This document shows positions 42,074 through 50,600 of a DNA stretch of 64,000 nucleotides, in pieces. The notes under the pieces are model-generated. The model ran no database searches, had not been told where the DNA came from, and saw nothing but the letters and a program-made list of their open reading frames with translations. A program made the position numbers and the translations under genes. The stretch comes from Variovorax sp. PMC12 (GTDB taxonomy: Bacteria; Pseudomonadota; Gammaproteobacteria; Burkholderiales; Burkholderiaceae_C). The DNA lies in assembly GCF_003019815.1 (NCBI RefSeq), contig NZ_CP027774.1, positions 1,054,001-1,118,000 on the forward strand, in the 5' to 3' direction. Numbering within the stretch: the first letter of the stretch is position 1; the number at the start of each line of letters is the position of its first letter.

Positions 42074-42967
42074 ATGCGAATTCTCGTCACCGGAGCCTCG
42101 GGCTGGATCGGATCGGCCAGCGTCGTCGAGCTGATCTCCGCGGGACACCAAGTGCTCGGCCTCGCCCGCAACGAAGAGGCCGCGGCCAAGATCCGAAAGC
42201 TCGGCGCTGAAGCGGTGAAGGGCTCGCTCGACGATGTGGCCAGCCTGCGCGCCGCCGCCGAACGCGCCGAGGGCGTGGTGCATCTCGGATACAACCACGA
42301 CTTCTCGCAGATGGCCGATGCGGCGCGCACCGACCGTGCGGCCATCGACGCCTTCGCCGATGTCCTCCACGGCACCGGCGGCCCGCTGCTGATTGCGTCG
42401 GGCACCCTCGGCCTCGCGCCCGGACGAGTCGGCACCGAGAGCGACATGCCGAATCCGGCGGTGCACCCGCGCGTGGCCAACGCGGCATACACGCTCGGCC
42501 TGGCCGAACGCGGCATTCGCTCGCTCGTGGTGCGCTTTGCCCCGACAGTGCACGGCGCCGGAGGCGACCACGGCTTCGTCGCCACGCTGGCGAAGATCGC
42601 CCGCGCGAAAGGCGTGTCGGCCTACCTCGGCGAGGGCCGCAACCGCTGGTCCGCCGTCAACCGGCTGGACGCAGCCAGGCTCGTGCGGCTGGCGGTAGAC
42701 AAGGCGCCGCCCTCCACCGTGCTGCATGCGGTGGCCGAGGAAGCCATCGCCACGCGCGACATTGCCGAGGCCCTCGGCCGATCGATGCAGGTGCCGGTGG
42801 AGTCGGTTCCGGTCGATCGCGCGGCTGCGCACTTCGAGTGGATCGGCCTGTTCTTCGGCGCCGACGCGCCTGCATCCAATGAAAGGACTCGCGAGCTTCT
42901 GGACTGGGAGCCGAGCCACGCGACGCTGCTGGAAGACATCGCCGCCGGGCACTATCCCGGCCGCTGA
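42074..42967 (+). CDS. NAD-dependent epimerase/dehydratase family (extended SDR)
   Basis: 297 residues. The Rossmann motif GASGWIGSASV is at residues 7-17; RFAPTVHGAGGDHGFVATLA, RNRWSAVNRLDAARLVRLAV and the C-terminal ERTRELLDWEPSHATLLEDI are typical of the extended-SDR group often paired with TetR regulators. The usual YxxxK appears as AYTLGLAERG-type, so catalytic Lys is uncertain. AAAGGAG is 6 bases ahead of ATG 42074. Substrate unknown. Confidence 0.88.
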   Translation: MRILVTGASGWIGSASVVELISAGHQVLGLARNEEAAAKIRKLGAEAVKGSLDDVASLRAAAERAEGVVHLGYNHDFSQMADAARTDRAAIDAFADVLHGTGGPLLIASGTLGLAPGRVGTESDMPNPAVHPRVANAAYTLGLAERGIRSLVVRFAPTVHGAGGDHGFVATLAKIARAKGVSAYLGEGRNRWSAVNRLDAARLVRLAVDKAPPSTVLHAVAEEAIATRDIAEALGRSMQVPVESVPVDRAAAHFEWIGLFFGADAPASNERTRELLDWEPSHATLLEDIAAGHYPGR

Positions 42968-43208
42968 AGCGGCCGCCGAGCCGTGGCGCCGTTTTTCGAC
43001 TTCTTCCTCGCTAGCACGCCCGTAAGAATCAGCCTACGTCAAAAGACGCAATCTGGCGCTTCTTGCAACGCGTTTCCGACGCTTCGCCAAAGGTAGGATC
43101 GTCCATAGTGAAACTTCACGCCAGCAGCTCAACTGCATGGCGCATGCGTTCGGGCAGGGGCGCTGCACGTTTCACCGGACGACTCCAAAAACATCCGATG
43201 AGGAACTC

Positions 43209-44054
43209 ATGAGAGAAGAATTCGAAGCGCTGCTCGCCACCGTGCGGGAAGAAGAAAAAGACGTCGTCGATGCCTGGCTGACCGAGGCAAGGCTGACGGA
43301 CACCGGCGCGAGGCGCGCAGCCGAGACCGAGGCCCGCGACATCCTGAGCCAGCTGCGCCAGGCGCTTGAGAGCGGCGGCGACCCCTCCCGTCTGGACAGC
43401 GCCGCATGGGCGCCGTTGCGCGAGGTGCTGGGCGACCTGTCGAAAACCCGCGCGGCCAAAGGCCAGTCGGCGGCGGACACCAGCATGTTCCTGCTCGCTC
43501 TCAAGAAGCCCCTCTTCTCTTCGTTGCAGCGCCGCCTTGCCGCCAACCCCGAAGCCATGGCGGCGTCGCTCTGGTCGCTCTCGACGACCGTCGACAAGCT
43601 CGCGCAACACACGGTGGGCATCTACCAGCAGGCGCGGGAAGAGATCATCCGCCGCCAGCAGGAAGAGCTGCTCGAGCTGTCCACACCCGTGGTCAAACTG
43701 TGGGACGGCGTGCTCGCCGTGCCGATGATCGGCGTGCTCGACAGCAGTCGCACGCAGATGGTGATGGAGGCCCTGTTGCAGAAGATCGTGGAAACCGGCT
43801 CCGAGCTGGCCATCATCGACATCACCGGGGTGCCCACGGTCGACACGCTGGTGGCGCAGCACCTGCTCAAGACGGTCACGGCCATTCGCCTGATGGGCGC
43901 CGACTGCATCATCAGCGGCATCCGTCCGCAGATCGCGCAGACCATCGTGCACCTGGGCATCGACCTGCAGGGGGTGCGCACCAAGGCCACGCTCGCCGAT
44001 GCGCTCGCGCTCGCGCTTCAGCAGACCGGCTGGCGCGTCTCGCGCGACAAGTGA
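43209..44054 (+). CDS. rsbR: Stressosome scaffold protein RsbR
   Basis: 281 residues: an N-terminal helical sensory domain (about 1-150) and a C-terminal STAS domain (about 158-275). The STAS part (IDITGVPTVDTLVAQHLLKT; GIRPQIAQTIVHLGIDLQGV) closely follows RsbRA of Bacillus, including the two Thr positions phosphorylated by RsbT (about T213 and T245 here). In stressosomes RsbR senses stress and, with RsbS, sequesters RsbT. The N-terminal domain has no recognised haem or flavin motif, so the signal is unknown. GAGGAACTC precedes ATG 43209; the longer frame to 43137 lacks a ribosome site. Confidence 0.92.
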   Translation: MREEFEALLATVREEEKDVVDAWLTEARLTDTGARRAAETEARDILSQLRQALESGGDPSRLDSAAWAPLREVLGDLSKTRAAKGQSAADTSMFLLALKKPLFSSLQRRLAANPEAMAASLWSLSTTVDKLAQHTVGIYQQAREEIIRRQQEELLELSTPVVKLWDGVLAVPMIGVLDSSRTQMVMEALLQKIVETGSELAIIDITGVPTVDTLVAQHLLKTVTAIRLMGADCIISGIRPQIAQTIVHLGIDLQGVRTKATLADALALALQQTGWRVSRDK

Positions 44055-44066
44055 GCGGCAGGCCTT

Positions 44067-44441
44067 ATGGACCGCATCCCAATTCTTCGCATGGGTGACA
44101 CGCTGCTGGTCACCATCCAGGTCGACATGCAGGACCAGACAGCGCTGACGCTGCAGGACGATCTGTCCAACCAGATTGCCAAGACCGGCGCATCGGGCGT
44201 CATGATCGACATCTCCGCGCTCGAGATCGTCGACTCCTTCGTCGGCCGCATGCTCACCAGCATCTCGGGCATCGCCCGCATCCTCTCGGCCACGACCGTC
44301 GTCGTCGGCATGCAGCCGGCGGTGGCGATCACGCTGGTCGAGCTCGGGCTGTCGCTCGACGGTGTGCGGACCGCGCTCAATGTCGAGCGCGGCATGGAGC
44401 TCCTGCGGCGTTCCCGTCAGGAGAACGCGTTTGGCCACTGA
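44067..44441 (+). CDS. rsbS: Stressosome STAS protein RsbS
   Basis: 124-residue single STAS domain, MDRIPILRMGDTLLVTIQVD onward. The segment ISALEIVDSFVGRMLTSI carries the Ser (about S57) equivalent to the RsbS phospho-site. RsbS binds RsbT until phosphorylated. It follows rsbR by 12 bases and overlaps the rsbT start by 11 bases. Confidence 0.93.
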   Translation: MDRIPILRMGDTLLVTIQVDMQDQTALTLQDDLSNQIAKTGASGVMIDISALEIVDSFVGRMLTSISGIARILSATTVVVGMQPAVAITLVELGLSLDGVRTALNVERGMELLRRSRQENAFGH

Positions 44442-44835
44442 ACAATCCGGCACGTTGCCTTTGCTCAGCGAGCAGAACATCGTCGCGAGCCGGCAGTTGG
44501 TGCGCACGCTCTGCCAGGAGCTGAAGTTGTCCCTGGTCGACCAGACCAAGATGATCACCGCGGCCAGCGAGCTTTCGCGCAACACGCTCATCCACGGCGG
44601 CGGTGGCCGGATGCGATGGGAATTCGTGGAGCGCAACGGTCGCCGAGGCCTGATGCTGCACTTCGAGGACGAGGGTCCGGGCATCGCGGATCTCGCGCTC
44701 GCCCTGACTGACGGCTGGACCAGCGGCAGCGGCATGGGCCTGGGCCTGCCCGGGAGCAAGCGGCTTGTGAACGAGTTCGACATCGCATCGGCGTCGGGAC
44801 AGGGCACCCGAGTGAGCATCACCAAGTGGAAATAG
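44431..44835 (+). CDS. rsbT: Stressosome serine/threonine kinase RsbT
   Basis: 134-residue GHKL kinase starting at TTG 44431, with AGGAG 7 bases upstream and inside the end of rsbS. N-box ASELSRNTLIHGGGG, G1 box FEDEGPGIADLALAL and G2 box SGSGMGLGLPGSKRLVNEF are intact, so it should be active. It phosphorylates RsbS and RsbR and is then released to act on a downstream partner; here the next genes encode an RsbX-like phosphatase and two histidine kinases, with no RsbU and no sigma factor. Confidence 0.92.
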   Translation: MATEQSGTLPLLSEQNIVASRQLVRTLCQELKLSLVDQTKMITAASELSRNTLIHGGGGRMRWEFVERNGRRGLMLHFEDEGPGIADLALALTDGWTSGSGMGLGLPGSKRLVNEFDIASASGQGTRVSITKWK

Positions 44836-45857
44836 TCACCGGCTGGACCCACAAGGCCTTCCCCATGACCGACGCCAGTTGCGTCGGCGAGGCACGGCGC
44901 CACGCCGCGCAGGCAGTCGCGAACATGGGCTGGAACGAGGTCGATGCGGGTCGACTGGCACTGGTGGTGACGGAGTTGGGCACCAACCTGCATCGCCATG
45001 CGAGGAACGGGCGGCTGTTGATCGCGGCGCACCAGGAGACGGGCGAAGCCGGCGAGGTCGAGGTCATCTCGATCGATGACGGACCCGGCATCGCGGACCT
45101 TTCCCTTGCGATGCAGGATGGCCACTCCTCGGGCAGCACGCCGGGTACCGGGCTGGGCGCGGTGCGCCGCCTGGCCAGCGAATTCGACATCCACTCCAGC
45201 ATGCCGGGCGGCACGGTGAGCGTGGCGCGCATGCGTCCCGCCGTGTCTTCCGCCGAGGGGACATGGCATGTTGCCGACAGACAGATCGGCGCGATCTGCC
45301 TGCCCGCGCCGCACGAAGCCGTCTGCGGCGACGGCTGGGCGGCCGCGATCCATGACGAGCGGACCACCGTACTGCTGGCCGACGGGCTGGGGCACGGCCC
45401 GGAAGCCGCCAAGGCCTCGCAGGCCGCCACGGCCGCCTTTGCCTCTTGCTGCGAAGGAGATCTGCGCGAGACCGTGCAGAAGGTGCACCGCGAACTTCAG
45501 ACCACCCGGGGCGCCGCGGTCTGCGCCCTGCGCATCGACACGGCCGACGCCACCGTCACCTACACCGGCGCCGGCAATATCGTGGGCCGGGTAATGTCGG
45601 GTGTGTTCGACAAGTCGCTCGTCACCCAGCATGGCACCGCGGGCATGCAGATCCGCAAGCCGGAGACCGCCTCGCTGGCGCTGCCTGCGCACGCGCTGGT
45701 GATCCTGCACAGCGACGGCATCGAGACGCGCTGGAACGTCGATCGCATCCGGCCACTGCTGCAAAAGGACCCGACGCTGGTGGCCGCGGTTCTTTTGCGC
45801 GACCATACACGTCACCGCGACGACGCCACCGTCGTGGTGATCCGTCAAAAGGAATAA
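44826..45857 (+). CDS. GHKL kinase-PP2C phosphatase fusion, RsbX-like
   Basis: 343 residues from GTG 44826, overlapping rsbT by 10 bases. Residues about 1-140 are a second RsbT/RsbW-like kinase domain (VVTELGTNLHRHAR; SIDDGPGIADLSLAM; GTGLGAVRRLASEF). Residues about 150-343 are a PP2C/SpoIIE-type phosphatase (VLLADGLGHGPEAAKASQAA; YTGAGNIVGRV; LVILHSDGIETRW; RDDATVVVI). Bacillus RsbX, which resets the stressosome, has only the phosphatase. Here writer and eraser lie in one chain, which seems to be common to Gram-negative stressosome modules. Confidence 0.9.
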   Translation: MEIVTGWTHKAFPMTDASCVGEARRHAAQAVANMGWNEVDAGRLALVVTELGTNLHRHARNGRLLIAAHQETGEAGEVEVISIDDGPGIADLSLAMQDGHSSGSTPGTGLGAVRRLASEFDIHSSMPGGTVSVARMRPAVSSAEGTWHVADRQIGAICLPAPHEAVCGDGWAAAIHDERTTVLLADGLGHGPEAAKASQAATAAFASCCEGDLRETVQKVHRELQTTRGAAVCALRIDTADATVTYTGAGNIVGRVMSGVFDKSLVTQHGTAGMQIRKPETASLALPAHALVILHSDGIETRWNVDRIRPLLQKDPTLVAAVLLRDHTRHRDDATVVVIRQKE

Positions 45858-45860
45858 CCG

Positions 45861-46739
45861 ATGAACAGCACCGGCCTGGCCGACTGCGACGACTCGCAAG
45901 CAGCGCTGGCAGCCAGCCGACGCGAAGTCGATGAACTGCGCGCGGAACTCGAGGAAACCAACCGCGGCGTGGTGGCGCTGTATGCAGAGCTCGATGCGCA
46001 GGCCGAGCAACTCAAGAAGGCCACCGAACTCAAGAGCCGTTTCCTGGCCTACATGAGCCATGAGTTCCGCACCCCGATCAGTGCGATCCGCAGCATCGCT
46101 CGCCTGCTCAGCGACCGCCTGGACGGACCGCTGACGCCGGAGCAGGAAAAGCAGGTCGGCTTCATCGACGGCACCGCGAAGGAGCTGGCCGAGATGGTCG
46201 ACGACCTGCTGGACCTGGCCAAGATCGAGGCGGGCCGCGTCGACATCTCGCCGGCCTGGTTCGAGATGGTCGACCTGTTCTCCGCGCTGCGCGGCATGTT
46301 TCGCCCGGTGCTGCACAACCCCGCCACCGCCCTGATCTTCGAAGAGCCTGAGGGCTTGCCCAAGCTCTACACGGACGACCGCAAGCTGTCGCAGATCCTG
46401 CGCAACTTCATCTCGAACGCGCTCAAGTTCACGCCGCAGGGCGAGGTTCGGGTGAACGTCATTCGCGTGGGCGAGGATGCCCTGAAATTCTCGGTCTCCG
46501 ACACCGGCATCGGCATTGCGCCCGAACACCACGCCGCGGTGTTCGACGATTTCTCGCAGGTCGATTCCCCCGTGCAGAAGCGCCTGCGCGGCACCGGACT
46601 GGGCCTGTCCCTCAGCCGGCAGCTCGCGGTGCTGCTCGGGGGACATGTCGAGGTGGCGAGCGAGCTGGGCAAGGGTTCGGTGTTTTCGGTGACGGTCCCG
46701 GTGCAGTGGCCCCGCCAGGCATCCGCGCCACAGGAATAG
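45861..46739 (+). CDS. Cytosolic histidine kinase of the stressosome operon
   Basis: 292 residues. A coiled coil (about 15-55, SRREVDELRAELEETNRGVV) leads into HisKA (FLAYMSHEFRTPISAIRSIA, His about 68) and HATPase (NFISNALKFTPQG; SDTGIGIAPEHHAAVFDDFS; GTGLGLSLSRQLAVLLGGHV). No membrane or sensory domain is present, so input probably comes by protein contact, with the released RsbT or the stressosome as likely candidates. Starts 3 bases after the phosphatase fusion gene. Confidence 0.92.
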   Translation: MNSTGLADCDDSQAALAASRREVDELRAELEETNRGVVALYAELDAQAEQLKKATELKSRFLAYMSHEFRTPISAIRSIARLLSDRLDGPLTPEQEKQVGFIDGTAKELAEMVDDLLDLAKIEAGRVDISPAWFEMVDLFSALRGMFRPVLHNPATALIFEEPEGLPKLYTDDRKLSQILRNFISNALKFTPQGEVRVNVIRVGEDALKFSVSDTGIGIAPEHHAAVFDDFSQVDSPVQKRLRGTGLGLSLSRQLAVLLGGHVEVASELGKGSVFSVTVPVQWPRQASAPQE

Positions 46740-46741
46740 GC

Positions 46742-48730
46742 ATGCCGAGCGGACCCCTGATCAACACCACGATCGACCGGTCGCGCCATACGGTGCTGGT
46801 GGTCGACGACAACCCCACGACGCGCTACGCGACCGCGCGCACGATCCGCGCTGCGGGTTTCCAGACCCGTGAAGCAGGCACTGGCGGCGAAGCGCTGGAA
46901 CTCGCATCCCGGCAGATTGCCGCCGTGGTGCTCGATGTGCATCTCCCGGATTTCAGCGGCTTCGAGGTATGCCGCGAGCTGCGGGTGCAACCATCGACCG
47001 CCACCCTGCCCGTGGTGCACCTGTCGGCCACCTTCGTGCGCAACGAGGACAAGGTGGCAGGCCTCAACGCCGGCGCCGACGCCTATCTGGTGCACCCGGT
47101 CGAGCCACCCGTGCTCATCGCCACGCTGCAGGCCCTCATCCGTGCCCGCATGGCAGAGGAGAAACAGCGCAACAGCGAGGCGCGCTTCCGTGCGATCCAT
47201 GACCATGCACCCACCGGCATCGCACTGATCGATGCCGAGGGGCGCTTTGCCGACGTGAATCCGGCGCTGGTCGCCATGCTCGGACAGCCGCGCGACGTCC
47301 TGGTCGGCCAGCCGGTCAGCGCCTTTGCACCCGGCGAGTGGACCGCATTCGTGAACGCCCACACGCAGGGGGCGCAGCTCCCCTCGGCGCCATGGAAAGG
47401 CGAATTTCCCCTGTTGCGGCTCGACGGCTCCTGGATACGGCTCGAATGGACCATGTCCGGCCACATCGAGCCCGGCCTGCGCGTGGGCATCGCGCTCGAT
47501 GTATCGGAGCGCTTCGAGCTGGAGGCGCGCCGCCGCGAAGTGCTGGAGCGCGAGCAGGCGGCGCGCGTTGCCGCCGAGCGGCTGAGCCGGACCAAGGACG
47601 ACTTCGTGGCGGTGCTCTCGCACGAATTGCGCAACCCGCTCAACGCGATCAGCGGGTGGGTGCATGTGCTCAAGGTCGGTGGGCGAACCCCCGAGCAGAT
47701 GGAAAAAGGGCTTGCCGCCATCGATCGCAGCGTCAAGGCGCAGACACGGCTCATCGCCGACATCCTGGACGTCTCACGCATCAGTTCCGGAAAACTGCGG
47801 CTTCACCGCGAGTGGGCGGAGCCACGCGCCCTGGTGAGCGCGGCGATCGAGGCGCTGGCCGCCCCGGTGGCGGCCAAGCGGCTGGACATCGTGTTCGACC
47901 GGCAGGAGGCCGACGCGCCCGCCTGGCTCGACGCCACGCGGTTCCAGCAGATCGTCTGGAACCTGCTTTCGAATGCCATCAAGTTCTCCGGCGAGGGCGG
48001 GCGCATCCTGATCGAGCTGCAACGGCAGGACCACATGTTGCATCTGTCGGTGCGGGACTTCGGCCGCGGCATCCGCGCGGACTTCCTGGAGCACCTGTTC
48101 GACCGCTTTTCCCAGAGCGACTCCCCCGACAACCGATTTCATGGCGGGCTCGGGTTGGGGCTGTCCATCGTGAAGAACCTCGCCGAGCTGCATGGCGGCG
48201 GCGTGTCGGCCCACAGCGAGGGCGAGGGCCACGGCGCAACGCTGCGCGTGACGCTCGGCGTCGTTCCTTCGGACGAAGCGTCGATCCTGCTTCCGGATAC
48301 GCCGGAGTCGCAGGCGGGCAGGCCAGCCCCTGCCATGAGCGGCGTGCTGCATGGCCTCGATGTGCTGGTGGTCGAGGACAACGCGGATGCGAGCGAGATC
48401 ATCACGGTGGTGCTGGCCGACGCCGGCGCCAGCGTCCGGCTGGGCGTCGATGTCGAAAGCGCCCTGCAGCTGTTCGACCAGAAATGGCCCGATGTGCTGA
48501 TCAGCGACATCGGCCTGCCGGGCCGGGACGGCTACGACCTGATCCGCGAAGTGCGCGAGCGCGAACGCCTGCTCGGCAAGCCCAGGCTGTTCTCGGTCGC
48601 CCACACGGCTTTCACCCGTCCGCAAGACCTGGCGAAGACCACGGAGACAGGCTTCGATGCACACCTCGGGAAGCCGTTGCAGCCGCATGCGCTGGTCGCG
48701 CTGGTGGCCAGCCGCACCACGGCGGGCTGA
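46742..48730 (+). CDS. Hybrid kinase REC-PAS-HisKA-HATPase-REC
   Basis: 662 residues: N-terminal receiver (about 15-135, VLVVDDNPTTRYATARTI; phospho-Asp in AVVLDVHLPDFSGFEV), PAS (about 150-270), HisKA (DDFVAVLSHELRNPLNAISG), HATPase (NLLSNAIKFSGEGG; GLGLGLSIVKNLAELHGGGV) and a second receiver (about 540-660, DVLVVEDNADASEIITVV; VLISDIGLPGRDGYDL). The N-terminal receiver suits control by the preceding kinase, so the two can form a phosphorelay. No DNA-binding output is encoded, so the final output must lie elsewhere. Starts 2 bases after the previous stop and ends the operon. Confidence 0.92.
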   Translation: MPSGPLINTTIDRSRHTVLVVDDNPTTRYATARTIRAAGFQTREAGTGGEALELASRQIAAVVLDVHLPDFSGFEVCRELRVQPSTATLPVVHLSATFVRNEDKVAGLNAGADAYLVHPVEPPVLIATLQALIRARMAEEKQRNSEARFRAIHDHAPTGIALIDAEGRFADVNPALVAMLGQPRDVLVGQPVSAFAPGEWTAFVNAHTQGAQLPSAPWKGEFPLLRLDGSWIRLEWTMSGHIEPGLRVGIALDVSERFELEARRREVLEREQAARVAAERLSRTKDDFVAVLSHELRNPLNAISGWVHVLKVGGRTPEQMEKGLAAIDRSVKAQTRLIADILDVSRISSGKLRLHREWAEPRALVSAAIEALAAPVAAKRLDIVFDRQEADAPAWLDATRFQQIVWNLLSNAIKFSGEGGRILIELQRQDHMLHLSVRDFGRGIRADFLEHLFDRFSQSDSPDNRFHGGLGLGLSIVKNLAELHGGGVSAHSEGEGHGATLRVTLGVVPSDEASILLPDTPESQAGRPAPAMSGVLHGLDVLVVEDNADASEIITVVLADAGASVRLGVDVESALQLFDQKWPDVLISDIGLPGRDGYDLIREVRERERLLGKPRLFSVAHTAFTRPQDLAKTTETGFDAHLGKPLQPHALVALVASRTTAG

Positions 48731-48732
48731 CG

Positions 48733-50451
48733 CTACTGCGTGAAATTGTCTTTGAGCAGATCGATGACGTCTGACGAGCGTCCGCTCAGGACGGCCTTGG
48801 CCGAATACAGCATGGTGCCTGCGACCTGGGCGAATTCCACCTTCGGCGGCATCACCAGTTCGGTCCGGTTGACGCTCACGTCCAGCAAAGCGGGGCCGGG
48901 ATGCGCGAGGAACGCGCGCACCGCATCGGGCAGATCCTCAGCGCGCTCGACCTTCTGCCCGTAGAAGCCGATCACCTCTGCCAGCCGGGCGAAGTCGGGG
49001 TTGAGCAGGTCGGTGTAGTTGTCGAGCAGGCCTTCGACCTTCTGCTCCAGCTCGACGAAGTTGAGGCTCGCGTTGTTGTAGACCACCACCTTGATCGGCA
49101 GCTTCTCCTGCACGGCGGTCATCAGGTCGCCGAGCAGCATCGCGATGCCGCCGTCGCCCGAAAGTGAAATGACCTGGCGCCCGGGATAGGCCTTCTGCGC
49201 GCCAAGAGCCTGAGGCATGGCATTGGCCATGGTGCCGTGCAGCAGGCTCACCAGGGTGCGCCGGCGTCCGTTCATCGTCAGGTGGCGCAGCGACCACACC
49301 ATCGGGCTGCCGCCGTCCGCCGTGAAGATCGCATCGTCAGCGGCCATCTCGTCGATGACGCGCGTCAGGTGCTGCGGATGAATCAGGCCTTCCTTGCCCG
49401 GACGCTCGTCGCGGCGCAGCGTTTCCACCGCCTCTTTCCTGTGGCGCAGACAATCATCGAGAAAGCTTCGGTCGCTGCGCTCTTCCAGCAGCGGAATGAG
49501 CGCCTCGATGGTGGCGGCCACGTCGCCGACCAGCCCCAGCGCCACGGGATGGCGCCGCCCGAGGTGGCTGCCGTCGATATCGATCTGCGCGATGGTGGCC
49601 TTGGCCGGGTAGAACTGGCTCCACGCGAAGTCGGCGCCGAGCAGCAGCAAGGTGTCGCACTCCTGCAAGGCGCGGTAGCCCGACTCGACACCGAAGATGC
49701 CGGTCATGCCCATGTTGAAGGGGTTGTCGTACTCCACGAAATCCTTGGCGCGGGAGGTGTGCGCGATCGGTGCCTTCAGGCATTGCCCCAGTGCGAGCAG
49801 CATCTCGTGCGCGCCTTCGCAGCCGTGGCCGGCGTAGATCGCGATCTTGCGTCCCTTGCCGAGCAGCGCGGCCAGCTGCGACAGCTCCGCATCGTTCGGC
49901 CGCAGCACCGGCCTGGCTCGGTGCACCGCGTACGTCAGGCCTTCCTTCACCTCGGTCTGCGCGATGTCGCTCGGCAGGATGATCACCGCCACGCCCTTGC
50001 GCGAGAGGGCCGCCTGTGCCGCGAGCGCAGTGAGCCGCTGCGCCTGTTCGGCCGAGTACACCTGTTCGCAGAACACGGTACAGCTCGCGTAGAGCGACTT
50101 GAAGTCGACCTCCTGGGGGAATTCCATGCCCAGCTCGGTCGTGACAACCTGGCTGGCGATCAGCACCACAGGCGCGCGATTGCGGTTTGCCTCGAACACG
50201 CCGTTGATGAAATGCAGGCCGCCCGGGCCGCAGGAGCCGGCACAGGCCGTGAGTTCGCCTGTCAGGTAGGACTCGGCACCGGCGGCGAATGCGGCCGCCT
50301 CTTCATGCCGCACGTGGACCCATTCGATGTCGCTGCGGTGGATGGCATCGGTGACATGGTTCAGCGTGTCGCCGACGATGCCGTAGCAGCGCTTGATGCC
50401 CGCATGCTGAAGGGTTTCGACGACGAGTTCGGCGACTTTGCGTTGAGCCAT
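48733..50451 (-). CDS. poxB: Pyruvate dehydrogenase (quinone)/PoxB-like TPP enzyme
   Basis: 572 residues from ATG 50451, the same length as E. coli PoxB, which oxidatively decarboxylates pyruvate to acetate and passes electrons to quinone. TPP-binding pattern is LSGDGGIAMLLGDLMTAVQE with NNASLNFVELEQ; the active-site Glu lies in HVRHEEAAAFAAGAESYLTG; the N-terminus is KVAELVVETLQHAGIKRCYG. Start at 50484 is possible but departs from family length. It converges with the stressosome operon 2 bases away. Other oxidases of this family (acetolactate synthase-like, pyruvate oxidase) cannot be fully ruled out. Confidence 0.85.
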   Translation of the reverse strand: MAQRKVAELVVETLQHAGIKRCYGIVGDTLNHVTDAIHRSDIEWVHVRHEEAAAFAAGAESYLTGELTACAGSCGPGGLHFINGVFEANRNRAPVVLIASQVVTTELGMEFPQEVDFKSLYASCTVFCEQVYSAEQAQRLTALAAQAALSRKGVAVIILPSDIAQTEVKEGLTYAVHRARPVLRPNDAELSQLAALLGKGRKIAIYAGHGCEGAHEMLLALGQCLKAPIAHTSRAKDFVEYDNPFNMGMTGIFGVESGYRALQECDTLLLLGADFAWSQFYPAKATIAQIDIDGSHLGRRHPVALGLVGDVAATIEALIPLLEERSDRSFLDDCLRHRKEAVETLRRDERPGKEGLIHPQHLTRVIDEMAADDAIFTADGGSPMVWSLRHLTMNGRRRTLVSLLHGTMANAMPQALGAQKAYPGRQVISLSGDGGIAMLLGDLMTAVQEKLPIKVVVYNNASLNFVELEQKVEGLLDNYTDLLNPDFARLAEVIGFYGQKVERAEDLPDAVRAFLAHPGPALLDVSVNRTELVMPPKVEFAQVAGTMLYSAKAVLSGRSSDVIDLLKDNFTQ

Positions 50452-50600
50452 GGAGAGGGTCCTGGGGGGCGTTGTCTCAGGCATATGCCTGATCCCAGGA
50501 GGCTATGGCCACGGCGCGAAGACACCGTCGGCAGGCGTCGGCAGCGCCGGTAGGATGGCGCCGCACCGGCCCGCGAAGGCCGATGCTGCGCCACATCAGT

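Noticed and set aside
43116..46646. An open frame of 1176 codons on the minus strand opposite the stressosome genes
   Set aside because: It is a GC-skew shadow: the plus-strand genes have clear domains, ribosome sites and overlaps, while the antisense product is rich in His, Arg, Gln and Gly with no motif.
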